Position numbers and translations under genes: made by a program. Positions 40,181-50,632 of a DNA stretch of 64,000 bases are shown here, piece after piece. Within the stretch, counting starts at the first letter, position 1, and the number at the start of each line of letters is the position of its first letter. The DNA comes from an uncultured Gellertiella sp. (lineage in GTDB: Bacteria; Pseudomonadota; Alphaproteobacteria; Rhizobiales; Rhizobiaceae). A model generated the notes under the pieces. It was not told the DNA's origin, searched no databases, and was given only the letters and a program-made list of their open reading frames with translations. The stretch lies in contig NZ_OY735139.1 in assembly GCF_963457605.1 (NCBI RefSeq), positions 3,378,001-3,442,000 of the forward strand, in the 5' to 3' direction.

Positions 40181-42691
40181 ATGCCCACGTCCTATGACAC
40201 CCCGAAATATGTTCTTCCCCCCGGCATCGACGCGCCGCCGCCGGATGGCACGCCGGGCTATGATTTCAAGAGCGAGTACTATCCGGATGGTGTCGGCCAG
40301 TTCGAACCCTATTTCGGCTTCCAGCCTGTTCCGGTTCCCGATGGCACCCACCTGGTTTTCCGCCCGGCCTTCAATGATCCCTTTTACAAGGATTACTTTG
40401 CCTTTTACATCAATGGAGGCAACCTGACCGACTGGATATGGGGTGGCAAATATGGTGATCATCTCAACGGTGGTGGCGGCGCCGATTATCTGTTCGGTGG
40501 AGATGGCGGGGATACTCTCGACGGCGGCGACGGTGCCGACCATATGTATGGCGGGCAGGGAGATGACAATTATATTGTCAATGATGCCGGGGATATCACG
40601 GACGAGACGGATGGTCATGGCAATGATCTCGGTGGCGTGGATACGGTCACGGCCAGCGTCTCCTGGACGCTTGGCGACCACATCGAAAAACTGGTGCTGA
40701 GCAACACGGCCCAGGATATCGACGGCACCGGCAATGCGCTCGACAATGTCATCACCGGCAATGACTTCCGGAATGTCCTGCACGGGATGGACGGGCTGGA
40801 TACGCTCTATGGCGGCAAGGGCGATGACACGCTGTTTGGCGACAAGGGCGACGACAGGCTCTATGGCGGCGAAGGCAATGACGAGCTGCATGGCGGCGAT
40901 GACAACGACACGCTGGAGGGCGGTATCGGCAATGACACGCTTTTCGGTGACAAGGGCGACGACACGCTGGAGGGCGGGCTCGGCGACGACGAGCTGCACG
41001 GCGGCGACGGCAATGACACGCTGGATGCAGGCGAGGGCAGCAACACGCTGTTTGGCGATGCCGGCAATGACACGCTGACCGGCGGAACCGGGGCCGACGA
41101 GCTGCATGGCGGCGATGACAATGACACGCTTTACGGCGGCGACGGCAAGGACACGCTTGATGGCGATGACGGCAATGACCTGCTGGATGGCGGAGCCGGG
41201 GCCGATGTGATGCATGGCGGCCGCGGCAATGACACCTATTACGTTGATGATTCCGGCGATGTCGTCAGCGAATCCGACGGCGATGGCGTCGATATCGTCT
41301 ATTCCTCGGTCACCTTCCTGTTGCCCGAGGGCGTCGACAACCTGGTGCTGACCGGCCATGACGACACCAATGGCACCGGCAATGCGCTGGACAACACCAT
41401 TACCGGCAATGACGGCAACAATGTCCTCACCGGCGGCGACGGCAATGACACGATCGATGGTGGCGAAGGCGATGACACCATCTATGGCGGCAAGGGCAAC
41501 GACACCTATATCATCGATTCCTACAAGGACATCGTCTCGGAAAAGGGGGCGAAGGGCAAGGACAGCGGCGGCATCGACACGATCATCGCCTCGGTCAGCT
41601 GGACGCTGGCGGCCGGCTTTGAAAACCTCACCCTGACCGGCCACCTCAACCGTTTCGGCTGGGGCAACGGGCTGAGCAACGTGATCATCGGCAATGTCGG
41701 CCGCAACCACCTCTATGGCTATGCCGGAAATGACACGCTGGATGGCGGCAAGGGCGGCGATTTCCTCTATGGCGGCAAGGGCAACGACACCTATGTGGTG
41801 GATGACGTCAAGGATATCGTCGACGAACGGGGTGCGAAGAACCGCGACAGCGGCGGCGTCGACACCGTGAAATCCTCCATCACCTGGTCGCTCAACACCA
41901 CGCTTGGGGCCTATATCGAAAACCTGACGCTGACAGGCAGCGACGCGATCAACGGCGAAGGCAATGCCAAGGCCAACACCGTCATCGGCAATAACGGCGT
42001 CAACATCCTCTGGGGATTTGCCGGCAACGATATTCTCGACGGCGGCAAGGGGGCCGACTTCCTGCATGGCGGCCTCGGCAACGACACCTATGTCGTCGAT
42101 GACATCAAGGATGTCTGCGATGAATCCACCAATGGCGGCGGCATCGACACGGTGAAGGCTTCGGTGAGCTTTGAGCTCAAATCCCTGCTGCTCGAAAATC
42201 TCACCCTGACCGGCACCGACACCATCAATGGTACCGGCAATGACGGTGCCAATGTGATGATCGGCAACAGCGGCAACAACAACCTGAAGGGTTTTGGCGG
42301 CAACGACCGGATCGATGGCGGGCTCGGCAACGATATCCTGACCGGTGGAACCGGCAGCGACAAATTCGTCTTTTCCACCAAGCTTGATGCCCTGCACAAT
42401 GTCGACACGATCACCGATTTTTCCGTCACCGATGACAGGATCCTGCTGTCCCATTCCATCTTCAGCAGATTGAATTACGTCAAGAAGACCCATGGCAATG
42501 TGCTTGGCAAGACCGAGTTCGTCAGCAATGCCACCGGCGAGGCCACCCATGCCAAGGACCGGATCGTCTACGACAATACAACCGGCAAGCTCTACTATGA
42601 TTATGACGGCACCGGCCACGGTGCCGCCGTCCAGATCGCCCAGCTGGACGCCCACCTGGCGCTGGTGGCCAAGGATTTCCTGGTGTTCTGA
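40181..42691 (+). CDS. RTX calcium-binding protein with unique N-terminal head, 836 aa
   Basis: Unlike its neighbours this member has a non-repeat N-terminus of about 85 residues, rich in Pro, Tyr and Phe (MPTSYDTPKYVLPPGIDAPP ... PYFGFQPVPVPDGTH ... DPFYKDYFAFYINGG). No signal peptide is apparent. RTX modules follow, including a dense block of nonapeptides without linkers at about 40800-41180 (residues about 205-335). The C-terminal domain covers residues about 720-836 (KFVFSTKLDALHNVDTITDF ... DRIVYDNTTGKLYYDYDG) and ends DFLVF. ATG 40181 follows AGGAG with a 7-nt spacer. It is an inferred type I secreted protein; the head could be a binding or anchoring part, but I recognise no domain. Confidence 0.88.
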   Translation: MPTSYDTPKYVLPPGIDAPPPDGTPGYDFKSEYYPDGVGQFEPYFGFQPVPVPDGTHLVFRPAFNDPFYKDYFAFYINGGNLTDWIWGGKYGDHLNGGGGADYLFGGDGGDTLDGGDGADHMYGGQGDDNYIVNDAGDITDETDGHGNDLGGVDTVTASVSWTLGDHIEKLVLSNTAQDIDGTGNALDNVITGNDFRNVLHGMDGLDTLYGGKGDDTLFGDKGDDRLYGGEGNDELHGGDDNDTLEGGIGNDTLFGDKGDDTLEGGLGDDELHGGDGNDTLDAGEGSNTLFGDAGNDTLTGGTGADELHGGDDNDTLYGGDGKDTLDGDDGNDLLDGGAGADVMHGGRGNDTYYVDDSGDVVSESDGDGVDIVYSSVTFLLPEGVDNLVLTGHDDTNGTGNALDNTITGNDGNNVLTGGDGNDTIDGGEGDDTIYGGKGNDTYIIDSYKDIVSEKGAKGKDSGGIDTIIASVSWTLAAGFENLTLTGHLNRFGWGNGLSNVIIGNVGRNHLYGYAGNDTLDGGKGGDFLYGGKGNDTYVVDDVKDIVDERGAKNRDSGGVDTVKSSITWSLNTTLGAYIENLTLTGSDAINGEGNAKANTVIGNNGVNILWGFAGNDILDGGKGADFLHGGLGNDTYVVDDIKDVCDESTNGGGIDTVKASVSFELKSLLLENLTLTGTDTINGTGNDGANVMIGNSGNNNLKGFGGNDRIDGGLGNDILTGGTGSDKFVFSTKLDALHNVDTITDFSVTDDRILLSHSIFSRLNYVKKTHGNVLGKTEFVSNATGEATHAKDRIVYDNTTGKLYYDYDGTGHGAAVQIAQLDAHLALVAKDFLVF

Positions 42692-43037
42692 TCCGGGAGA
42701 GCGGTGCGGGGAGCGACCCGCCACCCGCTGGAATGGTGCAGCTGCGGGGGCGTTTGGCAGGGAAATGGTTTGAAGAAGGGGAGGGGCATCATTGTATGCA
42801 ACTCCTCCCTTCCCAAGTGACTGCCCTGGGCTTTCCGCATGCTCATGAGGGGGCCCGGAACGGCCGGAATCCCGTCAATTTCCCGCCCCGGGATCTTGCG
42901 CGCATTATAGAAATCGCTTATATAAGAATCTATTAAAGTTGCGCGCAGCATGCGCCGCAGGCAGGACATATCCGCAGGGGCAAGCCGGTCGCAGGGGCTT
43001 GCCAGGGGCGCCGGGCGGTCCCGGCAGGGAGCCGATC
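42692..43037. other. 346-bp gap before the 1584-aa RTX gene, with candidate promoter
   Basis: No supported gene is present. An AT-rich stretch at about 42902-42937 contains TTGCGC (42896) and TATATA/TATAAG (42919-42926) at roughly promoter spacing. The ribosome binding site AGGGAG (43026-43031) precedes the next gene. The frame is open upstream to 42939 but that part is Gly/Pro/Arg-rich and unlike the RTX N-termini. Confidence 0.4.
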
Positions 43038-46000
43038 ATGACGATCAGCAGCGCTTTGCAGGTGATGGACGCGCTCAACGGGAGCGATAATGGCACGGCA
43101 ACACCCGCCATGCAGGCGGAAAACCTGTTTACGGGTGGCATGGGCAGTGACATCTACACGGTCACCAGCCCCGATGACGTGGTCGATGAATCCGGCGGCG
43201 GCGGTTTGGACGTGGTCTATACCAGCGTCAGCTTCAACCTTGCCGATCCCCTCCATGCCAGGGGCGATATCGAGGATGTCTATCTGACCGGATCGGCGGA
43301 TATCAATGCCACCGGCAATGCGCTCGACAATGCCCTGCTCGGCAATGCCGGCAACAATGTGCTCGATGGCGGCGCGGGCAATGATGTACTGATCGGCGGC
43401 GAGGGCGATGATACCCTGTTTGGCGGCGTCGGCGATGACCACTTGCTGGGCTCGAGCGGCAATGACCAGCTTCATGGCGGTGATGGCGACGACACGCTGG
43501 AAGGCGGCGACGGCAGTGACACGCTTTATGGCGGCGACGGCGATGACCTGCTGCATGGCGGTGCCGGAGATGATGTGCTCTATGGCGGTGATGGCGTTGA
43601 TGAGCTCTTCGGCGAAGGTGGGGCCGATACGATGGTGGGCGGCAACGGCAACGATCTCTATTATGTCGATGATGCCGGCGACATTGTCGACGAGACCGGC
43701 ACGGACGGCAATGATACGATCTTCACCACGATCAGCCTGAGCCTGGCGGAAGGGGATCATGTCAGGGGTCTGGTCGAGAACCTCCACCTGCTCGGCACCG
43801 ACAATATCAACGGCACTGGCAATGACCTGAACAATGTCATCCTGGGCAATGTCGGCGACAACCAGCTTTTCGGCGGCAAGGGCGATGACACGCTCTCAGG
43901 CGACGTCGGCAATGACACGCTTTATGGCGGCGATGGCAATGACCTGGTGGGCGGGGATGATGGCAACGACATTCTCTATGGCGGTGCCGGCAAGGATTAT
44001 CTCAACGGCGGCACCGGCAATGATACGCTTTTTGGCGATGCCGGGGACGATCATCTGCAGGGCGGCAGCGGCGACGACACGCTTTATGGCGGTGATGGCA
44101 ATGACATTCTGGATGGCGGAACCGGCCAGGACCTGATGCAGGGCGGCAAGGGGGATGACGCCTACTGGGTGGATTCCGCCTATGACGTGGTCGATGAAAC
44201 CGGCGGCGACGGCATCGACACGGTCTATGCCTCGATCTCCTGGAGTCTTGCCGAATCCGGACATGTAAAGGGTCAGGTCGAGAACCTGACCCTGACCGGC
44301 AGCGACAATATCGACGGCACCGGCAATGATCTCGACAATGTCCTGACCGGCAATGCGGGCAACAACACGCTGGATGGCGGTGCGGGCAATGACACGCTCT
44401 TTGGCGGCGCGGGCGATGACCACTTGCTGGGCTCGAGCGGCAATGACCAGCTTCATGGCGGTGATGGCGACGACACGCTGGAAGGCGGCGACGGCAGTGA
44501 CACGCTTTATGGCGGCGACGGCGATGACCTGCTGCATGGCGGTGCCGGAGATGATGTGCTCTATGGCGGTGATGGCGTTGATGAGCTCTTCGGCGAAGGT
44601 GGGGCCGATACGATGGTGGGCGGCAACGGCAACGATCTCTATTATGTCGATGATGCCGGCGACATTGTCGACGAGACCGGCACGGACGGCAATGATACGA
44701 TCTTCACCACGATCAGCCTGAGCCTGGCGGAAGGGGATCATGTCAGGGGTCTGGTCGAGAACCTCCACCTGCTCGGCACCGACAATATCAACGGCACCGG
44801 CAATGACCTGAACAATGTCATCCTGGGCAATGTCGGCGACAACCAGCTTTTCGGCGGCAAGGGCGATGACACGCTCTCAGGCGACGTCGGCAATGACACG
44901 CTTTATGGCGGCGATGGCAATGACCTGGTGGGCGGGGATGATGGCAACGACATTCTCTATGGCGGTGCCGGCAAGGATTATCTCAACGGCGGCACCGGCA
45001 ATGATACGCTTTTTGGCGATGCCGGGGACGATCATCTGCAGGGCGGCAGCGGCGACGACACGCTTTATGGCGGTGATGGCAATGACATTCTGGATGGCGG
45101 AACCGGCCAGGACCTGATGCAGGGCGGCAAGGGGGATGACGCCTACTGGGTGGATTCCGCCTATGACGTGGTCGATGAAACCGGCGGCGACGGCATCGAC
45201 ACGGTCTATGCCTCGATCTCCTGGAGTCTTGCCGAATCCGGACATGTAAAGGGTCAGGTCGAGAACCTGACCCTGACCGGCAGCGACAATATCGACGGCA
45301 CCGGCAATGATCTCGACAATGTCCTGACCGGCAATGCGGGCAACAACACGCTGGATGGCGGTGCGGGCAATGACACGCTCTTTGGCGGCGCGGGCGATGA
45401 CCACTTGCTGGGCTCGAGCGGCAATGACCAGCTTCATGGCGGTGATGGCGACGACACGCTGGAAGGCGGCGACGGCAGTGACACGCTTTATGGCGGCGAC
45501 GGCGATGACCTGCTGCATGGCGGTGCCGGAGATGATGTGCTCTATGGCGGTGATGGCGTTGATTTGCTTTATGGCGGCGCGGGCGATGACTTGCTCTATG
45601 GCGGCGATGGGGCTGACACGCTTTCGGGCGGGGATGGTTTCGACGTGCTCTCCGGGGGCGCGGGCAATGACACGCTTTATGGTGGCGATGGCGGCGACCA
45701 GCTGGATGGCGGCACCGGTGTGGACCAGATGGCAGGCGGTCGCGGCGACGACATCTATTTTGTCGACAACGCCTTTGATACGGTCGACGAGACCGGGGGC
45801 GATGGCGAAGACAGCGTCTATTCCTCCGTCAGCTTCAACCTCGCCGATGGTGTCCAGGCGAAGGGGGATGTCGAGGAGGTCTGGCTGACCGGCCAGAACG
45901 ATATCGACGCGACCGGCAATGGCCTCAACAACGTGCTCACCGGCAATGATGGCAACAACCATCTCTATGGCGGTGCCGGTGACGACACGCTGTTCGGCGG

Positions 46001-47792
46001 TGCCGGCATCGACGTGCTGAATGGCGGTGACGGCAATGACAAGCTCTATGGCGGCACCGGCAATGACGGGCTCGATGGCGGCGCGGGCAATGACACGCTG
46101 GATGGCGGCGCTGGTGAAGACGGTCTGTCGGGAGGTTCGGGCAATGACACACTCTCCGGCGGTGCCGGAGCAGACTTTCTGTTCGGCGGGGATGGCAATG
46201 ACATCCTGAACGGCGGCGAAGGCAGCGATGTCATAAACGGCGGCAAGGGGGATGACGCCTACTGGGTGGATTCCGCCTATGACGTGGTCGATGAAACCGG
46301 CGGCGACGGCATCGACACGGTCTATGCCTCGATCTCCTGGAACCTTGCCGAATCCGGACATGTAAAGGGTCAGGTCGAGAACCTGACCCTGACCGGCAGC
46401 GACAATATCGACGGCACCGGCAATGATCTCGACAATGTCCTGACCGGCAATGACGCAAGCAACAATCTCTATGGCGGCAAGGGCGATGATACGCTGAGTG
46501 GCCTCAGGGGCAATGACAGTCTTTACGGCGGCGATGGGGCTGACACGCTCTTCGGTGGCGACGGGCTGGATGATCTGCATGGCGGCGCGGGCGATGATGC
46601 GCTGCATGGCGGGGATGGCACCGATTATCTCGATGGCGACGACGGGCAGGATCAGCTCTACGGCGATGCCGGCGACGATTTTCTGGCAGGCGATGCCGGC
46701 AATGACACGCTTCGGGGTGGCGCGGGCAATGACGAACTCGACGGCGGGACCGGGGCCGACACGCTCTACGGCGGCTCTGGCAATGACACCTATTGGGTGG
46801 ATTCCGACAATGATGTGGTCGATGAGACAGGCGCGAGCGGCACGGATATCGTCTATTCCTGGATCAGCTTCGACCTGTCGGACACTGCGCATGTCAAGGG
46901 CGACGTGGAAAATCTCGGGCTGGTCGGCAAGGCAAATCTCAATGCCACCGGCAACGGGCTCGGCAATGTCATCTCCGGCAATGACGGCAGCAATCAGCTG
47001 CATGGCGGCGGGGGCAATGACACGCTCTACGGCGGCCTTGGCAATGACACGCTCTATGGCGACGAGGGCAATGACACGCTGAACGGCGGCGCGGGCAAGG
47101 ATGCGCTTTCCGGCGGCGTCGGAAATGACGGGCTCATTGGTGGCGATGGCGATGACAGGCTGGATGGAGGCCAGGGCGATGACCGGATGTCCGGCGGCAA
47201 CGGAAACGACATCTATCTAGTTGATTCCGCAGGTGACTTTGTCGATGAGGCCGGCAGTGGCGGCATCGATACGGTGCTGTCTTCCGTCAGCTTCACCCTC
47301 GGTGCGGGGGTAGAGAACCTGACGCTGACCGGCAGCGACAAGATCAACGGCTCCGGCAACAGCCTCGCCAATGTGCTGATCGGCAATGCCGGGCAGAACA
47401 GCCTCAACGGCGGGGCGGGCGATGACCGGATGTCCGGCGGTCTCGGCAATGACATCCTGACCGGCGGGACGGGCAGGGACAGCTTCGTCTTCGACACCGC
47501 GCTGAACGGCAAAACCAATGTCGACCGGATCACCGATTTCTCGGTGGCTGACGATACGGTCCTGCTCGATCACCACATCTTCACGTCGCTGCATGTCGGG
47601 GCACTGCTTGCCTCCGGTTTTGCGGCGCGGGCGGGCGGTCTGGCAACCCATGCGGGCGAGCGCATCGTCTATGACAGCAGCAGCGGCAAGCTCTGGTACG
47701 ACGCCGATGGCAGTGGCAGCGGGGCCGCAATCCAGATTGCGACCCTCACGGCCCATCTGAAACTGACCGCGCTGGATTTCCAGGTCTTCTGA
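43038..47792 (+). CDS. RTX calcium-binding protein, 1584 aa, with internal tandem duplication
   Basis: The protein starts [20 protein letters not shown] and has a short non-repeat head of about 35 residues, then RTX modules. Many linkers here carry [15 protein letters not shown] or [13 protein letters not shown], a subtype also found in parts of the giant protein. A 327-residue segment is present twice plus a partial third copy (about 43435-45563). The C-terminal domain spans residues about 1473-1584 ([20 protein letters not shown] ... [18 protein letters not shown]) and ends DFQVF. ATG 43038 is preceded by AGGGAG at 6 nt; the TTG at 42939 would add 33 low-complexity residues. It is probably secreted by a type I system; no effector domain is seen. 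Confidence 0.9.
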   Translation: MTISSALQVMDALNGSDNGTATPAMQAENLFTGGMGSDIYTVTSPDDVVDESGGGGLDVVYTSVSFNLADPLHARGDIEDVYLTGSADINATGNALDNALLGNAGNNVLDGGAGNDVLIGGEGDDTLFGGVGDDHLLGSSGNDQLHGGDGDDTLEGGDGSDTLYGGDGDDLLHGGAGDDVLYGGDGVDELFGEGGADTMVGGNGNDLYYVDDAGDIVDETGTDGNDTIFTTISLSLAEGDHVRGLVENLHLLGTDNINGTGNDLNNVILGNVGDNQLFGGKGDDTLSGDVGNDTLYGGDGNDLVGGDDGNDILYGGAGKDYLNGGTGNDTLFGDAGDDHLQGGSGDDTLYGGDGNDILDGGTGQDLMQGGKGDDAYWVDSAYDVVDETGGDGIDTVYASISWSLAESGHVKGQVENLTLTGSDNIDGTGNDLDNVLTGNAGNNTLDGGAGNDTLFGGAGDDHLLGSSGNDQLHGGDGDDTLEGGDGSDTLYGGDGDDLLHGGAGDDVLYGGDGVDELFGEGGADTMVGGNGNDLYYVDDAGDIVDETGTDGNDTIFTTISLSLAEGDHVRGLVENLHLLGTDNINGTGNDLNNVILGNVGDNQLFGGKGDDTLSGDVGNDTLYGGDGNDLVGGDDGNDILYGGAGKDYLNGGTGNDTLFGDAGDDHLQGGSGDDTLYGGDGNDILDGGTGQDLMQGGKGDDAYWVDSAYDVVDETGGDGIDTVYASISWSLAESGHVKGQVENLTLTGSDNIDGTGNDLDNVLTGNAGNNTLDGGAGNDTLFGGAGDDHLLGSSGNDQLHGGDGDDTLEGGDGSDTLYGGDGDDLLHGGAGDDVLYGGDGVDLLYGGAGDDLLYGGDGADTLSGGDGFDVLSGGAGNDTLYGGDGGDQLDGGTGVDQMAGGRGDDIYFVDNAFDTVDETGGDGEDSVYSSVSFNLADGVQAKGDVEEVWLTGQNDIDATGNGLNNVLTGNDGNNHLYGGAGDDTLFGGAGIDVLNGGDGNDKLYGGTGNDGLDGGAGNDTLDGGAGEDGLSGGSGNDTLSGGAGADFLFGGDGNDILNGGEGSDVINGGKGDDAYWVDSAYDVVDETGGDGIDTVYASISWNLAESGHVKGQVENLTLTGSDNIDGTGNDLDNVLTGNDASNNLYGGKGDDTLSGLRGNDSLYGGDGADTLFGGDGLDDLHGGAGDDALHGGDGTDYLDGDDGQDQLYGDAGDDFLAGDAGNDTLRGGAGNDELDGGTGADTLYGGSGNDTYWVDSDNDVVDETGASGTDIVYSWISFDLSDTAHVKGDVENLGLVGKANLNATGNGLGNVISGNDGSNQLHGGGGNDTLYGGLGNDTLYGDEGNDTLNGGAGKDALSGGVGNDGLIGGDGDDRLDGGQGDDRMSGGNGNDIYLVDSAGDFVDEAGSGGIDTVLSSVSFTLGAGVENLTLTGSDKINGSGNSLANVLIGNAGQNSLNGGAGDDRMSGGLGNDILTGGTGRDSFVFDTALNGKTNVDRITDFSVADDTVLLDHHIFTSLHVGALLASGFAARAGGLATHAGERIVYDSSSGKLWYDADGSGSGAAIQIATLTAHLKLTALDFQVF
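43435..45563 (+). repeat. 981-bp tandem duplication, two full copies plus partial third
   Basis: Landmarks such as CACTTGCTGGGCTCGAGCGG occur at about 43440, 44421 and 45402, each 981 bp apart. The third copy matches until about 45563, where DELFGEGG is replaced by DLLYGGAG. The only base difference I noticed between the first two copies is GGCACTGGC versus GGCACCGGC near 43813/44794. The unit is a multiple of three and keeps the frame. Confidence 0.9.
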
Positions 47793-47815
47793 TCGGCAGG
47801 CAAGGATGAGCCATT

Positions 47816-48150
47816 AGAGTTTGTCAGGGAAAAGTGGAATCCGGTTTTCCCGAAAAGACAAACGAAAACAATGGGCGCTAGAGGCTGCCTGGTTCAGTAT
47901 GAACCTGACAGACTCTAGAGTTTGTCAGGGAAAAGTGGAATCCGGTTTTCTCGAAAAGACAAACGAAAACAAGGGGAGCCAGAGTCTGTCAGGGAAACCA
48001 CGCAAACGACATTTTGCGCTTGGACTCCGGTTCTCCCGCTCGAACGAGTTCGAGCGCGCAAACCTGTTCTCCCGCGCAAACCTGTTTGCGCGCGCAAACC
48101 TGTTTGCGCGGGAGAACAGGTTTGCGCGAAAAGACAAACGAAAACAGTAA
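47816..48150. repeat. Composite palindromic repeat element, two tandem copies
   Basis: Copy 2 (about 47816-47919) and copy 3 (from about 47920) share with copy 1 at 11756 the blocks AGAGTTTGTCAGGGAAAA, GGAATCCGGTTTTC, AAAAGACAAACGAAAACAA and, at the right end of copy 2, GAACCTGACAGACTCTAGAG. Copy 2 lacks the inner palindrome. Copy 3 carries GCTCGAACGAGTTCGAGC followed by a perfect inverted repeat with 27-bp arms (48055-48081 and 48102-48128) around a 20-bp centre that is itself nearly palindromic. It ends by merging into unique sequence near 48150 and has no gene. Confidence 0.72.
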
Positions 48151-48178
48151 GAGCGGCAGTCCCGTCTGGGTCAGCATA

Positions 48179-48208
48179 ACCCGGACAGCCCTCCCACGCT
48201 GTCCGGGT
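48179..48208 (-). terminator. Hairpin between the RTX array and oligopeptidase B
   Basis: A perfect 11-bp stem ACCCGGACAGC / GCTGTCCGGGT with an 8-nt loop lies between the convergent ends of the last RTX gene and the peptidase gene, 24 bp past the latter's stop. There is no T-run on either side; it may act bidirectionally as a transcription end. Confidence 0.5.
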
Positions 48209-48231
48209 GTCAACAGGCCCTGGAAACACGC

Positions 48232-50361
48232 TCACCCCGCAGGATGCTGCCCGCCTTGCGCCTTGCCCGTCACCTTGCCCGTCACCTTGATCGCGAAGGC
48301 ATATTCCAGCGCGGTCTCCTCCAGCCGCTGGAAACGGCCCGATGCGCCGCCATGGCCTGCATCCATGTTGGTCTTGAGCAGGATCGGGGCGGTGCCGGTG
48401 GTGTGGGCGCGCAGCTTTGCCACCCATTTCGCCGGTTCCCAGTAGGTGACGCGTGGATCGGTAAGCCCCGCCAGCGCCAGGATCGGCGGATAGGGTTTCG
48501 GCCCGACATTGTCATAGGGCGAATAGGCGGCCATCCAGCCGTAATGTTCGGCGGAGGTGACGGGATTGCCCCATTCCGTCCATTCCGGCGGGGTCAGCGG
48601 CAGGCTGTCATCGAGAATGGTGGTGAGCGCATCGACAAAGGGCACGGCGGCAATCACGCCACCGAATTTTTCCGGCGCGAGATTGGCGATGGCCCCCATC
48701 AGCAGGCCGCCGGCAGAGCCGCCCTCGGCAACGATCCGGCCATGACGGGTAAAGTTTCCGGCAACCAGATGATCGGCGGCGGCGATGAAATCCGTGAAGG
48801 AATTCATCTTCTTGCCCATCTTGCCGTCTTCATACCACTGATAGCCCTTGTCCTTGCCGCCCCTGACATGGGCGATGGCATAGACGAAGCCGCGATCGGC
48901 CAGCGACAGCGCATTGGTGGAAAACGAGGCCGGAATGGAAATGCCATAGGCGCCATAGCCATAGAGCAGGCAGGGCGCCGAACCGTCGAGGGCGGTCTCG
49001 CGGCGGTAGAGCAGCGTCACCGGCACCTCGGCCCCGTCCTCTGCCCGGGCGAAGATCCGGCGGGTGACGTAATCCTCCGGCCGGTGGCCTGATGGCACGT
49101 CCTGGGTCTTCAAAAGCGCCCGCTCGCGGGTCGCCATGTTGTAGTCATAGAGCTGGTTCGGGGTGGTCATCGAGGAATAGGAAAAGCGGATGACATCCGT
49201 GTCATATTCGGCGGCCCCCTGCAGGCCCAGCGAATAGGCCTCCTCGGCAAAGGCAATCGCGTGTTCGGCACCGCTCTCGCGATCGTGGATCATGATGCGC
49301 GGCAGGCCATCGCGCCGCTCGATCCAGGTGAGGTGGCGCTTGTAGGCGGCATGGCTGAGGATCAGCCGGCCCGGCTCATGCGGCACCACCTCCACCCAGT
49401 TTTCCGGTTCCGGATGGTCGACAGGCGCGGCGCAGATGCGAAAATCCTTGGCATTCCCCACGTTGGTGCGGATGAAGAAGACATCGCCGCCCTCGGTCAT
49501 CGAATATTCGATGCCGGTCTGGCGGGCGGCCACCAGCTTCGGCTCGGCGTGAAGATCGCCGGTCGGGATCAGCCGGGTTTCAGAGGTTTCGTGGTCATTG
49601 ACCTGGATATAGATGACATCATCGAGCATCGAGCCGCCGACGCTCATGAAGAAGGCCGGATCGGCTTCCTCGTAGACCAGCCGGTCGCTCGCCTGCGGCG
49701 TGCCGATCACGTGGTGGAAGATTTTCGACGGCCGGTGGTTCTCGTCGAGCAGTGCATAGAAATAGCTCTTGCCGTCTGGGGCAAATACCCCGTCGCCATC
49801 GGTATGTTCGACGATGTCGTCGAGATCGGTGCCGGTTTCGAGATCGCGGATGCGCAGGGTGAAATATTCCGAACCCTTGTCGTCATGGCTCCAGAGCGCG
49901 GTGCGGTGGTCGCGGGCATGGTCGAAAATGCCGATGCGGAAATAGGGCTTGCCGGCGGCTTCGAGATCGCCGTCCAGCAGCGTCTCCTGCGCCCCGCCGT
50001 CGCGCGGCGTGCGGAAGAAATGCGGCTGCTCGCCGCCGGTGACAAACAGCGAGCCATAGGCATGGGGCCCGTCCGGCACCGGCACGGAACTGTCATCCTC
50101 CTTGATGCGGCCCTTCATCTCGGCAAAAAGCTGCTTCTGCAACCCCTCGGTATCGGCCATCGCCGCCTTCATATAGGCATTCTCGGCCTCCAGATGGGCG
50201 CGGATCTCCGGCTCCAGGATGGAGGGATCATGAAACATCGCCTGCCACTCGGCAGCCCGCATCCAGCCATAGTCATCGACGCGGGTGACGCCGTGGTTCG
50301 TATCGGAAACCGGCTTTTTCATCGCCACCGGGGCTTCGGGCAGATCTTTGAAAACGGACAA
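48232..50361 (-). CDS. ptrB: Oligopeptidase B (S9A serine peptidase)
   Basis: The 709-residue protein matches the prolyl oligopeptidase family. An N-terminal beta-propeller covers about residues 5-430, followed by an alpha/beta-hydrolase domain. The nucleophile lies in GGSAGGLL (Ser about 548), the acid in GLTDPRV (Asp about 634) and the base in DAGHGG (His about 669). Oligopeptidase B cleaves short peptides after Arg or Lys, mostly in the cytoplasm; the N-terminus (MSVFKDLPEAPVAMKKPVSD) shows no signal peptide. The apparent start is TTG at 50361, chosen because family members begin with a similar MS-F--LP-AP sequence; ATG at 50322 is the alternative. The extreme C-terminus repeats VTGKVTGK, a small in-frame duplication. 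It is convergent with the RTX array and apparently monocistronic. Confidence 0.92.
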   Translation of the reverse strand: MSVFKDLPEAPVAMKKPVSDTNHGVTRVDDYGWMRAAEWQAMFHDPSILEPEIRAHLEAENAYMKAAMADTEGLQKQLFAEMKGRIKEDDSSVPVPDGPHAYGSLFVTGGEQPHFFRTPRDGGAQETLLDGDLEAAGKPYFRIGIFDHARDHRTALWSHDDKGSEYFTLRIRDLETGTDLDDIVEHTDGDGVFAPDGKSYFYALLDENHRPSKIFHHVIGTPQASDRLVYEEADPAFFMSVGGSMLDDVIYIQVNDHETSETRLIPTGDLHAEPKLVAARQTGIEYSMTEGGDVFFIRTNVGNAKDFRICAAPVDHPEPENWVEVVPHEPGRLILSHAAYKRHLTWIERRDGLPRIMIHDRESGAEHAIAFAEEAYSLGLQGAAEYDTDVIRFSYSSMTTPNQLYDYNMATRERALLKTQDVPSGHRPEDYVTRRIFARAEDGAEVPVTLLYRRETALDGSAPCLLYGYGAYGISIPASFSTNALSLADRGFVYAIAHVRGGKDKGYQWYEDGKMGKKMNSFTDFIAAADHLVAGNFTRHGRIVAEGGSAGGLLMGAIANLAPEKFGGVIAAVPFVDALTTILDDSLPLTPPEWTEWGNPVTSAEHYGWMAAYSPYDNVGPKPYPPILALAGLTDPRVTYWEPAKWVAKLRAHTTGTAPILLKTNMDAGHGGASGRFQRLEETALEYAFAIKVTGKVTGKAQGGQHPAG

Positions 50362-50632
50362 GGCGTGCTCTTTCTGGAAGAAGGACCGGCTGCAGCCGGT
50401 GCGGGCGGGACAAGGTGCCAGAGATAGGCCCTGGCGCGGGGCGGATCAAGATGGGGAAGGGGAGGAGGGTGGCTGGCTTAGTGGGCATTCTATTTAATTG
50501 AATGCGCATACCCAAGTCTTCGTAATGTATTTATCTTTGGGATGATTTTCATTTCAGATTTACAGCCATAGATAGATTAACTACAAGATTTTTTCGACAG
50601 CACGTTAGGCTGAGTTTGACCGGTGGGCGAGA
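50362..50632. other. Divergent intergenic region with abrupt change to AT-rich DNA
   Basis: The left 100 bp are GC-rich and include the 16-bp palindrome ACCGGCTGCAGCCGGT (50386-50401) near the peptidase start. From about 50500 the sequence becomes AT-rich (TATTTAATTGAATG, GTATTTATCTTTGGG), marking the edge of a compositionally distinct islet that continues to about 52080. It probably contains the promoters of both divergent genes. Confidence 0.5.

Noticed and set aside
6433..47792. Toxin or protease identity for the RTX genes (HlyA, serralysin or lipase type)
   Set aside because: No pore-forming region, HExxH zinc-protease motif, GxSxG lipase motif or acylation partner was seen in any of the six proteins.
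47821..48179. Small frames encoding FSRANLFARANLFARENRFA-type repeats
   Set aside because: They arise from the nested palindromes of the composite repeat element, read in several frames on both strands, without ribosome binding sites.
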